Shown here piece after piece: positions 1 through 7,336 of a stretch of 11,914 nt of DNA. The first letter of the stretch is position 1. Every line of letters starts with the position of its first letter. Source of the stretch: CALHVR01 sp963528625 (GTDB lineage: Bacteria > Fusobacteriota > Fusobacteriia > Fusobacteriales > Leptotrichiaceae). Made by a program: the position numbers and the translations under genes. Below the pieces are notes generated by a model that worked only from the letters and a program-made list of their open reading frames with translations, had not been told where the DNA came from and searched no databases. Where the stretch lies: NCBI GenBank assembly GCA_963528625.1, contig CAURVQ010000035.1, positions 1 through 11,914 on the forward strand, written 5' to 3'.

Positions 1-219
1 TGTTACCGCTCCATCTTGAATTTTTCCAGATGTTACTGCATCATTTGCTAATTTAGCTTCTGTTACATTTGAATCTGCTATCTTAGCTGTTGTTACTGCA
101 TCATTTGCTATTTTAGCACCTGTTACTGCACTATCTGCTAATTTAGCTGATGTTACATTCGAATCTGCTATCTTAGCCGTTGTTACTGCGTTGTCTTTTA
201 AATGAGCTGTATCTACTGT
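1..219 (-). repeat. Tandem 30-bp (10-residue) repeats within the adhesin, with a 90-bp higher-order period
   Basis: Six well-conserved decamers (1-189 plus the partial unit at the edge) and one degenerate unit (TVDTAHLKDN, near 190-219) lie end to end, all in frame. Alternation of AKI and AKL units and of AVT and NVT starts gives a larger 90-bp block. The DNA beginning at 68 (gaatctgctatcttagc) recurs with one or two changes at 158, exactly 90 bases away. The array continues past the left edge, so its copy number is unknown. Confidence 0.85.
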
Positions 220-861
220 ATCATTCTTAAGTTCAATATTTTTACCACTACCATCAGTAGCATCAGTTACATTCAATGTAGTTGATGTTATATTAGTAGG
301 AGCTGCCGAACCTGTTCCACTTGTTCCACCTGCAGCACTTCTATTATCAATATAGTTTTTCAAATCATCAGATATATGGTTCAAAGTAATCGATTTTTCG
401 TTAATTTCTAATCTTATATCTTGATCAGGAGCACCAAGAGTACCATTTGCATCCGCATCATCTGGGTCTTTATAATATGTACCACTATTTCCTCTAATAT
501 ATTTATTAAGCTTATCAGTACGCCCTTTAGGGATTCCTTGATCATCAACAATAGGTATTCTATTTCTACCATTTGTTACCTTTATTGTATTAGACCAAAT
601 ACTTACACTACCATCATTGGCTCCCGCATAAACATTAGTCTCATTAGGGTCATATAACGCCGGATCATTCGGTGCTGGTGGATCTTCTGGAGTTGAACCT
701 ATGGGTACATTTTCTCTATTTGCATCTTCTATTCCAAGCCCAGTAGCTGTATTATTTGTAAAACTCAAACTTCCACTAATCAAAAATGCAACTAACACAG
801 CAGTTGTCATTTTAACTTTTCCTTTTAAATATCTTTTTAATAATTTGTTAATTTTTTCCAT
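1..861 (-). CDS. Repeat-rich surface adhesin, probable autotransporter, N-terminal part (3' end beyond left edge)
   Basis: The first 287 residues are visible. The reading frame is open to the window edge, so the C-terminal anchor is not seen. The start at 861 is preceded by GGAG five bases upstream. The protein opens with a long basic leader (MEKINKLLKRYLKGK) and a hydrophobic stretch at about residues 18-34 ending in SGSLSF. This resembles the extended export signals of fusobacterial autotransporters. Residues 35-200 are low in hydrophobics and rich in N, D, T, G and P. From about residue 215 to the edge the protein is a tandem decamer of the form AVTxAK(I/L)Axx. Such repeats are typical of stalks in trimeric adhesins and also of phage fibre proteins. 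The export signal favours an adhesin. Whether it is type Vc (trimeric) or type Va cannot be decided without the C-terminus. It is divergent from the lipoprotein gene at 1127 and has its own strong promoter. Confidence 0.72.
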   Translation of the reverse strand, partial: MEKINKLLKRYLKGKVKMTTAVLVAFLISGSLSFTNNTATGLGIEDANRENVPIGSTPEDPPAPNDPALYDPNETNVYAGANDGSVSIWSNTIKVTNGRNRIPIVDDQGIPKGRTDKLNKYIRGNSGTYYKDPDDADANGTLGAPDQDIRLEINEKSITLNHISDDLKNYIDNRSAAGGTSGTGSAAPTNITSTTLNVTDATDGSGKNIELKNDTVDTAHLKDNAVTTAKIADSNVTSAKLADSAVTGAKIANDAVTTAKIADSNVTEAKLANDAVTSGKIQDGAVT

Positions 862-912
862 ATATTCTCCTTTTATATTTTTTTATTCTTTGCTTTTTTT
901 AATATATTTCTA

Positions 913-941
913 AGTTTATCATAATATTCTTTTTTTGTCAA
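913..941 (-). promoter_or_regulatory. Strong sigma70-type promoter of the adhesin gene
   Basis: On the minus strand a perfect -35 TTGACA (941-936) is followed by a 17-base spacer and TAAACT (918-913). A TG dinucleotide sits at the extended -10 position (921-920). Transcription would begin near 906, giving a leader of about 45 bases before the ATG at 861. No operator-like palindrome was seen around it. Confidence 0.72.
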
Positions 942-1069
942 TACTTTTATATACAAATTTAAATTTTTTCTATTTATCTTTACATAAATATCAATTATAA
1001 AAAAATTTTATTTTTCAAATATCTCTTAAAATTTTAAAAAAATAAAAGATGATTAATATTAAAAAGTAT

Positions 1070-1098
1070 TTGCAAAATAGCACTCTATTCTGTATAAT
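1070..1098 (+). promoter_or_regulatory. Sigma70-type promoter of the TPR lipoprotein gene
   Basis: TTGCAA (1070-1075), a 17-base spacer and a perfect TATAAT (1093-1098) lie 29 bases before the start codon at 1127. A strong GGGAGG ribosome binding site (1115-1120) sits six bases before the ATG. The promoter is divergent from the adhesin promoter at 913-941, with about 130 bases between the two -35 boxes. Confidence 0.8.
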
Positions 1099-1126
1099 AT
1101 ATTGATACAAATATGGGAGGATTAAA

Positions 1127-2479
1127 ATGAAAAAATTTATTTATTCAATTATTATGATGATATTCTTTATATCTTGTGATATTCAAACAGCAAAAAATCA
1201 ATTTGATAAAGGTGATTATAGAGGGAGTGTAAAAACAACTGTAAAATATATTTCAAATGGTAAATATGCAAAATTAAAACCGAATCAAAAAGAAGAATTA
1301 TTAAGTAGAGTTAGAATTATAGATAATTACTATAAAAATACAATTTCTAATTCAAACGACATCACTAATATACAACATATTTATGATGCTTTCGCTATAA
1401 ACTATATGTTAAATAGTGTTCCTGAACTTGGAAATGAATTAATTTATTTAAACAATAACAATGCAGACAATTTAATGTATGAATTAAATAAAAAAATAGA
1501 ATCTGTATTGAAAGAAAATATTTCATTAAATAATATAGAAAGAATAAAAAATATATTTTATGATATGAAAAGTTTAAATATATTAAATTCAAAATATTTG
1601 AATGTCTATAAAAATATATCAAAAAATTTAGCAGATACTTATTATATGTTGTATCAAAATGAAATTAATAAAGAAATTAAATTAAAATATATAACTTCTG
1701 TTTCAAACATTTATGATGATTTTGATAGCAATTATAAAAATAGTAGAATAATTTCTAACGCTTTAGAAAAAGAAATTAATATAGAAAAAGGACAAAAAAG
1801 TTTTGAAACAGGTAAAAACTTCTATTTTTACAGTAAATATGAACAAGCAATAGAAGAATTTAAAAAAGCCATATTTTATTTGCAAAATTATTCAGAATAT
1901 TATAGTATGGTAAATGACTCAAAAGTTTATTTAGAAAACGCTACTTCTAAATTAAACGAAATTTACGCGGAAAAATATTATACTTTAGCTAATGAAAGTG
2001 TAGCAAGAAGTGATTACGGATCAGCAGTATATTATTACACTGAAGCACATAAATATATACCTAATTATAAAGGTAGTTATAATTTAGCAAAACAATACGA
2101 AAATAAACAATTAAATAAAATAAGATACAGTTTATATGCAAATAATGAAACTCGTTTCAATTTTATAAAACAAACATTAGATAAAAATAATTTTGAGTAT
2201 AATCCATATAATGCCAACATATACATTGAATACTATGAAGATATTTCATATACAACTCAACAAATAAGTAGTGGTGTTGTTAAAGAGGTATTAACAGTTC
2301 GTCCCGTTTTATCTTACGGTGGATATAAATATAGAGGAAAAGAGCTTGTATATGTTAATGAATACAATCTTTTCTTAGGAAATGATTTAGGTAGAGAAAA
2401 AATGCTTAAATTAAATGAAAGAAATATTAATAGATCAATAGAAAATATCATTTATGATTTTATAAAAAAAATAAATTAG
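1127..2479 (+). CDS. TPR-containing lipoprotein of unknown function
   Basis: A 450-residue protein with a lipoprotein signal peptide: MKK, a hydrophobic core, then the lipobox FISC with the lipidated cysteine at residue 17 followed by Asp. The mature protein is rich in Asn, Lys, Tyr and Ile and almost wholly helical in character. Two TPR-like helical hairpins can be read at about residues 222-255 (FYFYSKYEQAIEEFKKAI) and 280-313 (YTLANESVARSDYGSAVYYY). Residues 20-45 (AKNQFDKGDYRGSV) look like a further half-repeat. The C-terminal 80 residues change character to beta-rich (IYIEYYEDISYTT, VLTVRPVLSYGGYKYRG). This suggests a separate terminal domain. It is probably a periplasm-facing scaffold or envelope-assembly protein, but I do not recognise a named family. 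It is monocistronic, with its own promoter and terminator. An Asp after the Cys directs inner-membrane retention in E. coli; whether that rule holds here is unknown. Confidence 0.82.
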   Translation: MKKFIYSIIMMIFFISCDIQTAKNQFDKGDYRGSVKTTVKYISNGKYAKLKPNQKEELLSRVRIIDNYYKNTISNSNDITNIQHIYDAFAINYMLNSVPELGNELIYLNNNNADNLMYELNKKIESVLKENISLNNIERIKNIFYDMKSLNILNSKYLNVYKNISKNLADTYYMLYQNEINKEIKLKYITSVSNIYDDFDSNYKNSRIISNALEKEINIEKGQKSFETGKNFYFYSKYEQAIEEFKKAIFYLQNYSEYYSMVNDSKVYLENATSKLNEIYAEKYYTLANESVARSDYGSAVYYYTEAHKYIPNYKGSYNLAKQYENKQLNKIRYSLYANNETRFNFIKQTLDKNNFEYNPYNANIYIEYYEDISYTTQQISSGVVKEVLTVRPVLSYGGYKYRGKELVYVNEYNLFLGNDLGREKMLKLNERNINRSIENIIYDFIKKIN

Positions 2480-2526
2480 ATTTATAATATTTTAAAAACT
2501 AAATGTATAAATTTTAAGTAAGAAAT

Positions 2527-2567
2527 AAAGATTTACTTTTATCAAAATAAGGAGTAAATCTTTTTTT
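2527..2567 (+). terminator. Rho-independent terminator after the TPR lipoprotein gene
   Basis: AAAGATTTACT (2527-2537) pairs over 11 bases with AGTAAATCTTT (2553-2563) around a 15-base loop. The stem runs into a T-tract through 2567. It lies 48 bases after the stop codon. Confidence 0.8.
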
Positions 2568-2637
2568 ATATTTTTTAATTTTATAAAAATAAGAAAACTA
2601 TCACTACAATTACTATATAGAAAAAAAATAAAATATT

Positions 2638-2646
2638 TGATATAAT
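2638..2646 (+). promoter_or_regulatory. Extended -10 promoter for the proS unit
   Basis: TGATATAAT is a perfect extended -10 element (TG at 2638-2639, TATAAT at 2641-2646). It lies 32 bases before the proS start. No convincing -35 box is found 16-18 bases upstream (TAGAAA at 2618-2623), as is common for extended -10 promoters. No T-box leader or riboswitch fits between the terminator at 2567 and the gene. Confidence 0.6.
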
Positions 2647-2665
2647 ACAACTAATAATTAATGAA

Positions 2666-2671
2666 AAGAGG
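2666..2671 (+). promoter_or_regulatory. Ribosome binding site that sets the proS start at 2679
   Basis: AAGAGG lies seven bases before the ATG at 2679. An in-frame ATG at 2661 would add MKRGKN but has no purine-rich site of its own and would include this ribosome binding site within the gene. The protein from 2679 begins MRLSKAF, the usual beginning of bacterial prolyl-tRNA synthetases. Confidence 0.8.
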
Positions 2672-2678
2672 AAAAAAT

Positions 2679-4391
2679 ATGAGATTATCAAAAGCATTTT
2701 TGAAAACATATAAAGAAGCCCCAAAAGAAGCAGAAGTTGTAAGTCATCAATTAATGTTAAGAGCTTCAATGATTAGACAATTAACAAGAGGAGTTTATAA
2801 CTACTTACCATTTGGGTACAAAGTATTAAAAAAAATAGAAAATATAGTTAGAGAAGAAATGGATAAAGCCGAAGCTCAAGAAATATTAATGCCTGTATTA
2901 CAGCCGGCATCATTATGGGAAGAATCAGGAAGATGGTTTGCATACGGTCCGGAATTAATGAGATTAAAAGATAGAAGCGAAAGGGAATTCGCTTTAGGAC
3001 CGACACATGAAGAAGTTGTAACTGATATTGTTAGAAATACAATAGATTCATATAAAAATTTACCTGTAAATTTATATCAAATTCAAACGAAATTTAGAGA
3101 TGAAATAAGACCAAGATTTGGACTTATGAGAGGTAGAGAATTTGTAATGAAAGATGCGTACAGTTTCCATTTAACAGACGAATCTTTAGATCAAGAATAT
3201 CAAAATATGAAAAATACATATTGTAGAATATTAGAAAGATGTGGATTAGTGTTTAGAGCCGTTGAAGCAGATACAGGGTCAATCGGTGGAGATAGCTCTC
3301 ACGAATTTATGGTACTTGCTGAAAGTGGAGAGGACGATATTTTGTATAGTGAAAATTCAAATTATGCAGCAAATATAGAAAAAGCTTCAAGTATAATTGA
3401 ATTAGTGGAAAGTACTGAAGAAAAATTAGAAAAAGAATTATTGTATACTCCAAATTGTAAAACAATAGAAGAAGTAGCAAAATTTTGTAATGTTCCAGAA
3501 GCTAAAACAGTAAAAGCACTATTATTGAAAGAAGTTTTGGAAGATAAAATAAATTATTTCTTAGTATTAATTAGAGGAGACTTAAATGTCAATCCTATAA
3601 AAGTTAAAAACTTGGTTAATGCACAAATGGAATTGGAAATGATGGACGAAGAAGAAATTAAAAACTTTGGATTAGTGAAAGGTTTTGTTGGATCATTTGA
3701 GAAAAAAGAAGGATTAACAGTTATTTTAGATGAAACTGTTAAATATTTACGAAATGTCGTTGTTGGTGGAAACAAAAAAGACCATCATTACATAAATATA
3801 AATATGGAAGATTTATATTATGATATAATTGGAAATGTAAGAGAAGCAAAAGAAGGAGATATGGCTCCAGATCAAAGTGGTCCGTTAAAAATTGCGAGAG
3901 GAATTGAAGTTGGACATATTTTTAAATTGGGAAATAAATATTCAAAAGCTTTAAATGCAACTGTTTTAGATGAAAATGGTAAACAACAAATAATTAAAAT
4001 GGGATGTTACGGAATGGGAGTTTCAAGAATAATGTCAGCAGCGATAGAACAAAACAACGATGAATTTGGAATTATTTGGCCTAAAGCAATTGCCCCTTAT
4101 ATTGCAAATGTTATAATTGCTAATATGAAAGATGAAACTCAAGTAAATGTAGCTGAAAAAATTTATAATGAATTGAAAGAAGCTGGAATTGATGTCGTTT
4201 TAGACGATAGAAATGAAAGAGCAGGATTCAAATTTAAAGATGCTGATCTTATTGGATTCCCTTTGAAAATTGTAGCTGGAAAAAATTCAGTTGATGGAAT
4301 TGTAGAAATTAAAGATAGAAAAACTGGAGAAAGTGTAGATATTAAAACAGAAAATGTTTTATCTTTTGTAAAAGAATTTTTAAATAAATAA
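2679..4391 (+). CDS. proS: Prolyl-tRNA synthetase, bacterial type with editing domain
   Basis: The cytoplasmic class II enzyme that charges tRNA-Pro with proline. Its 570 residues match the usual length of the long bacterial form. Class II motif 1 lies around residues 60-80. Motif 2 is at 139-163 (FRDEIRPRFGLMRGREF), preceded by GPTHEE at 107-112. Motif 3 is at 442-450 (GCYGMGVSR). Between motifs 2 and 3 sits the inserted editing domain (about 224-405), which clears mischarged alanine. It keeps TVKALLLK, with Lys279 at the position known to be essential in E. coli, and RGDLNVNPIK. The anticodon-binding domain fills about 470-570, including DDRNERAGFKFKDAD at 509-523. No motif is damaged. It is first in a probable unit with the LD-carboxypeptidase (41-base gap) and the TPR protein. 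Confidence 0.98.
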   Translation: MRLSKAFLKTYKEAPKEAEVVSHQLMLRASMIRQLTRGVYNYLPFGYKVLKKIENIVREEMDKAEAQEILMPVLQPASLWEESGRWFAYGPELMRLKDRSEREFALGPTHEEVVTDIVRNTIDSYKNLPVNLYQIQTKFRDEIRPRFGLMRGREFVMKDAYSFHLTDESLDQEYQNMKNTYCRILERCGLVFRAVEADTGSIGGDSSHEFMVLAESGEDDILYSENSNYAANIEKASSIIELVESTEEKLEKELLYTPNCKTIEEVAKFCNVPEAKTVKALLLKEVLEDKINYFLVLIRGDLNVNPIKVKNLVNAQMELEMMDEEEIKNFGLVKGFVGSFEKKEGLTVILDETVKYLRNVVVGGNKKDHHYININMEDLYYDIIGNVREAKEGDMAPDQSGPLKIARGIEVGHIFKLGNKYSKALNATVLDENGKQQIIKMGCYGMGVSRIMSAAIEQNNDEFGIIWPKAIAPYIANVIIANMKDETQVNVAEKIYNELKEAGIDVVLDDRNERAGFKFKDADLIGFPLKIVAGKNSVDGIVEIKDRKTGESVDIKTENVLSFVKEFLNK

Positions 4392-4395
4392 AATT

Positions 4396-4432
4396 GGAGA
4401 AAAACATAAAAAATTTATGTTTAAATTAAATT
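4396..4432 (+). promoter_or_regulatory. Distant Shine-Dalgarno separated from its start codon by a perfect hairpin
   Basis: The only good ribosome binding site before the gene at 4433 is GGAGA (4396-4400), 32 bases upstream. Between them lies a perfect 9-bp inverted repeat: AAACATAAA (4402-4410), an AAA loop, and TTTATGTTT (4414-4422). No T-tract follows, so it is not a good terminator. Folding would bring GGAGA to an effective distance of about 12 bases from the ATG. That role is inference; the repeat itself is plain in the sequence. Confidence 0.5.
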
Positions 4433-5494
4433 ATGAAAATAAAGAAAAAAACAATATGCTTATTTATAATATTTTTATCGTTGAATATATTTTCAAAAAA
4501 TAAAAAAATAGAAAAAAATGAAGCTAATAAAATTTTTGAAAAAGTATCAGTTGTTGAGAAAAAATCTCAAGAAAATAAAAAAGAAATTATAATTCCGGAA
4601 CATTTAAAACCGGGAGATACAATAGGAATTATTGCCCCTGCAAATTATTCAAATGATAGTGCAAAATATGAGATTGATTATTTAATAGAAAAAGGTTTTA
4701 ACATTGTTTACGGAAAAAGTTTTGGAAATAGTTGGTACGGCTTTGGAGCGACAGACGATATAAGAGCCAATGATATAAATGAAATGTTCGCAAATAAAGA
4801 TATAAAAGCGATATTTGCAATAAGAGGTGGATATGGAACTATAAGAATTGTAGATAAGTTAGATTATGATATGATAGAAAAAAATCCTAAAATTTTCATG
4901 GGTTATAGCGATATAACGACATTGTTACTTGCGATAAATGAAAAAACCGGACTTGTCACATATCATGGCCCTATGACAGTAAACTTTAAAGATATTCCAA
5001 TTGAAACAGAAAATTCTTTTGTTGATACTATTCTAAATAATAACAAAATAAATTTATTAGATTATGAAAAAAATTATTCTATTATGAAAAACGGTATCAC
5101 TTCAGGTCAAATAACTGGTGGTAATTTATCTTTGATTATTGCTAGTTTAGGAACAAAATATGAAATTAATACTGATGATAAAATTTTATTTTTAGAGGAA
5201 ACTAATGAAGCAACATATAGGATAGATAGAATGTTACAACAATTAAAATTGGCAGGAAAATTAGATAAAGTAAAGGGTATTATATTAGGAAATTTTAAAA
5301 ATGCAAAACGAGCAGAAAAAGATGATATGAGTTTAAATGATGTATTTTTGGAAACATTCAAAGATATGAATATTCCAATTATAAAAGATTTTAAATCCGG
5401 ACATGTAAGACCGTTTATAACAGTACCTATTGGAGCAGTTGCTAAAATAAATACTTATAAAAACGAAATTATAATTGAAAAACCATCAAAATAA
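4433..5494 (+). CDS. Secreted LD-carboxypeptidase (peptidase family S66)
   Basis: A serine peptidase of the LdcA/MccF family. LdcA members remove the terminal D-alanine from tetrapeptide stems during peptidoglycan recycling. The catalytic set is intact: nucleophile Ser159 in GYSDIT (157-162), Glu255 in LFLEETNE (252-259) and His324 in SGHVRPF (322-328). Other family signatures are GIIAPA (65-70), IRGGYG (130-135), TYHGPM (176-181) and YRIDRML (262-268). Residues 1-21 are a basic plus hydrophobic export signal (MKIKKK, then CLFIIFLSLNIF), followed by a charged Lys/Glu linker to about residue 50. The enzyme is therefore probably periplasmic or membrane-tethered, unlike the cytoplasmic E. coli LdcA. 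The start at 4433 is chosen because it opens the signal peptide, although no ribosome binding site lies directly before it. MccF-type self-immunity is an alternative role that the sequence cannot exclude. Confidence 0.9.
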   Translation: MKIKKKTICLFIIFLSLNIFSKNKKIEKNEANKIFEKVSVVEKKSQENKKEIIIPEHLKPGDTIGIIAPANYSNDSAKYEIDYLIEKGFNIVYGKSFGNSWYGFGATDDIRANDINEMFANKDIKAIFAIRGGYGTIRIVDKLDYDMIEKNPKIFMGYSDITTLLLAINEKTGLVTYHGPMTVNFKDIPIETENSFVDTILNNNKINLLDYEKNYSIMKNGITSGQITGGNLSLIIASLGTKYEINTDDKILFLEETNEATYRIDRMLQQLKLAGKLDKVKGIILGNFKNAKRAEKDDMSLNDVFLETFKDMNIPIIKDFKSGHVRPFITVPIGAVAKINTYKNEIIIEKPSK

Positions 5495-5514
5495 ATGAAA
5501 TTGTTGGAGGTAAA

Positions 5515-6804
5515 ATGAAAAAACGATTATTTTTATTAATGATAACATTTATTTTTAGTGTAAATGTATTAGCAGAAACTGCTGAAGAATTTTTTGATAA
5601 TGCGTTAGACTTTCATAAAATGAAAAATTATAAATTAGCAGAAGAGAATTATAAAAAATCATACGCACTAAAACAAGATTATGACACTGCATATAATTTG
5701 GCTGTATTATACGAAACAATTAAAAATAATATGGAAGCAGAAAAATATTTTAAAGAAGCAATAAGACTTGGTAAAAAAAGTACTTATTATGAACTTGCTA
5801 ACTTATACTCAAATATAGGTCGTGAAAACGAAGCAATAAAAAATTATGAGCTATCAATTAAAGAAACAAAAAATATAGATGCAATGTATAATTTAGGTTT
5901 AATTTATATGAATAAAAATGATACAACAAATGCAATTAAATATTTTCAAATGGCAGTAAATGCTGGTGATGTAGAATCAAATGGTATGCTTGCTAACTTA
6001 TATTTACAAATAAATAATGTGAAAATGGCAGAATATTATAATAATAAAGCTATTCAAAATAAAGTAAAAGGACTATCAAATTATGATTTATCTATAATGT
6101 ATGAGAAAAAAAGAGATTATGTAAATGCAATTAAATATTTAGAAAAAGATTTGGCTCAAAATGGAATAGCAAAAACTACAAAGGGAACATATTTTATGCT
6201 AGGAACTTATTATGAAAATGTGAATAATATAGAAAAAGCAATAGAAAATTATAGTAAAGCAATTTCTCAAGAACACGATATAAATGCAGCTGAAAATTTA
6301 ATAGATATTTATCAAAAACAAAATAATGAAATTAAAATAAACGAAGTGATTGCAAAATTCCCTGATATAAAAAATATAGAACAAATTTATTATAATTTAG
6401 GAATTGCCTTTGATAAAAAAAATAATAAAGTGCAAGCAGAAAAATATTATATGATGGCTATTGAAAAAGGAAATAACTTAAACGCAATGAATAATTTAGC
6501 TATTTTATACTATGAAAAAAATAATCTTGATGAAGCATTAAAATGGTATAGAAAATTAGTAGATGAGTTTAAGCAAATAGATAAAGCATTTAATATCGGA
6601 TTAATTTATTCTCAACAAAAAAAATATACAGAAGCATTAAAATATTTTGAAATTGCATATAAGCAAAAAAACGATAAGCGAGCTTTATACCACTTAGGAA
6701 TGATTAATTATGATTTAGGTAATAAAGATTTAGGAATCAAATATTTAAAACAAGCAGCTCAAAATGGAGATAAAGATGCTAAATTAATGTTAGAAGGAAT
6801 TTAA
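5515..6804 (+). CDS. Secreted tetratricopeptide-repeat protein
   Basis: A 429-residue protein beginning with a clear signal peptide (MKKRLFLLMITFIFSVNVLA, with cleavage after residue 20 at VLA/ET). From about residue 22 to the end it consists of roughly eleven TPR/Sel1-like helical hairpins of 34-36 residues. The best examples are DAMYNLGLIYMNKNDTTNAI (122-141), AMNNLAILYYEKNNLDEALK (324-343) and ALYHLGMINYDLGNKDLGIK (390-409). There is no catalytic domain, so it is presumably a periplasmic scaffold for protein-protein contacts. A strong TTGGAGG site precedes the ATG. The gene starts 20 bases after the LD-carboxypeptidase stop, so the two are probably co-transcribed, and a shared role in envelope or peptidoglycan assembly is plausible but inferred. 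A terminator follows immediately after the stop codon. Confidence 0.88.
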   Translation: MKKRLFLLMITFIFSVNVLAETAEEFFDNALDFHKMKNYKLAEENYKKSYALKQDYDTAYNLAVLYETIKNNMEAEKYFKEAIRLGKKSTYYELANLYSNIGRENEAIKNYELSIKETKNIDAMYNLGLIYMNKNDTTNAIKYFQMAVNAGDVESNGMLANLYLQINNVKMAEYYNNKAIQNKVKGLSNYDLSIMYEKKRDYVNAIKYLEKDLAQNGIAKTTKGTYFMLGTYYENVNNIEKAIENYSKAISQEHDINAAENLIDIYQKQNNEIKINEVIAKFPDIKNIEQIYYNLGIAFDKKNNKVQAEKYYMMAIEKGNNLNAMNNLAILYYEKNNLDEALKWYRKLVDEFKQIDKAFNIGLIYSQQKKYTEALKYFEIAYKQKNDKRALYHLGMINYDLGNKDLGIKYLKQAAQNGDKDAKLMLEGI

Positions 6805-6830
6805 AAAGCCTACTTTTGTAGGCTTTATTT
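6805..6830. terminator. Bidirectional rho-independent terminator between convergent operons
   Basis: AAAGCCTAC (6805-6813) and GTAGGCTTT (6818-6826) form a 9-bp stem with a TTTT loop, directly after the TAA of the TPR gene. A T-rich tail follows on the plus strand. On the minus strand GGCTTTTT gives the same signal for the operon arriving from the right, whose last stop codon is at 6875. Confidence 0.88.
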
Positions 6831-6874
6831 ATTACTAAAATTTATAAAATTAATTTTAAAATCTTAGCATAAAA

Positions 6875-7288
6875 CTAAATTTCTACTTCAATCTGTGTCT
6901 GTGGTTTTGATTTCAAACTTATAAATTCTTTCCACGCTTGTAATACTCTTTTATATGATTTTAATGGACAAGACCATTCTTGATATTTTGTGCTATTTTC
7001 ATCTTTACAAACAAAAGTTACCGTATTTTTTGTTAATCTATGATAAAACATATTTCCATTCCAAGTCAAACTTTCTATTTCCCCATTTAAAAGATTTTTT
7101 ACATCTCTATAAAAATCATCTAAAACATTTATATGCACAAAATCTTCCATTATTGCTGTTAATAAATATTTTTTATAATTTGTCTTTTTCTCAATGCTCT
7201 CTTCTGTTTCATTTGCTTCAATTTTTATTTCTGAATATTGAGTTAATCCAAAATCAATATTTTCATAATATCCAAATAATATTTTCAT
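6875..7288 (-). CDS. Hypothetical protein, 137 residues
   Basis: I do not recognise this family with certainty. It is a small soluble protein with no signal peptide or membrane segment. It opens MKILFGYYENIDFGLTQYSE, carries a Glu-rich stretch (EANETEESIEKK, about 24-35) and ends with an aromatic-rich half: LTWNGNMFYHRL, then EWSCPLKSYKRVLQAWKEFISL (about 103-124). This size, the acidic first half and the W/F-rich second half recall small immunity-type or DUF proteins of contact-dependent systems. That resemblance is only an impression. The start is supported by AGGAG eight bases before the ATG. It is last in the minus-strand unit, 48 bases after the sugar-phosphate mutase gene, and ends at the bidirectional terminator. 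Opposing open frames here are shadows. Confidence 0.72.
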   Translation of the reverse strand: MKILFGYYENIDFGLTQYSEIKIEANETEESIEKKTNYKKYLLTAIMEDFVHINVLDDFYRDVKNLLNGEIESLTWNGNMFYHRLTKNTVTFVCKDENSTKYQEWSCPLKSYKRVLQAWKEFISLKSKPQTQIEVEI

Positions 7289-7336
7289 AACTCTGACTCC
7301 TTTTATTTATTGTATTTTAAATTATTTTTATGATTT

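Noticed and set aside
1..200. CRISPR array suggested by regular 30-base repeats
   Set aside because: There are no unique spacers between units. The repeats are contiguous, stay in one reading frame and differ by codon-level changes, so they are protein repeats.
421..913. Two plus-strand open frames opposite the adhesin (421-657 and 701-913)
   Set aside because: The minus strand carries a signal sequence, repeats, ribosome binding site and promoter. The plus-strand products are low-complexity Ile/Ser/Thr and Phe/Leu shadows.
2661..2678. Alternative proS start at ATG 2661
   Set aside because: It lacks an upstream ribosome binding site and would place the good AAGAGG site inside the gene. The family normally begins MRLSK.
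2581..2769. Minus-strand open frame of 62 codons upstream of proS
   Set aside because: It is almost entirely Leu, Ile and Phe from AT-rich sequence and overlaps the proS promoter and 5' end. No binding site.
4402..4422. Terminator between proS and the LD-carboxypeptidase gene
   Set aside because: The hairpin is A/T-rich with a three-base loop and no T-tract follows. Read-through to the next genes is more likely.
4417..4503. Short leader peptide overlapping the LD-carboxypeptidase start
   Set aside because: The product looks like a frame shadow of the signal-peptide DNA and GGAGA is 16 bases away. Kept only as a possibility within the hairpin finding.
6955..7290. Plus-strand open frame of 111 codons opposite the small minus-strand gene
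   Set aside because: It is rich in Leu, Phe, His and Tyr, as expected of an antisense shadow, has no ribosome binding site, and opposes a frame with a strong site.
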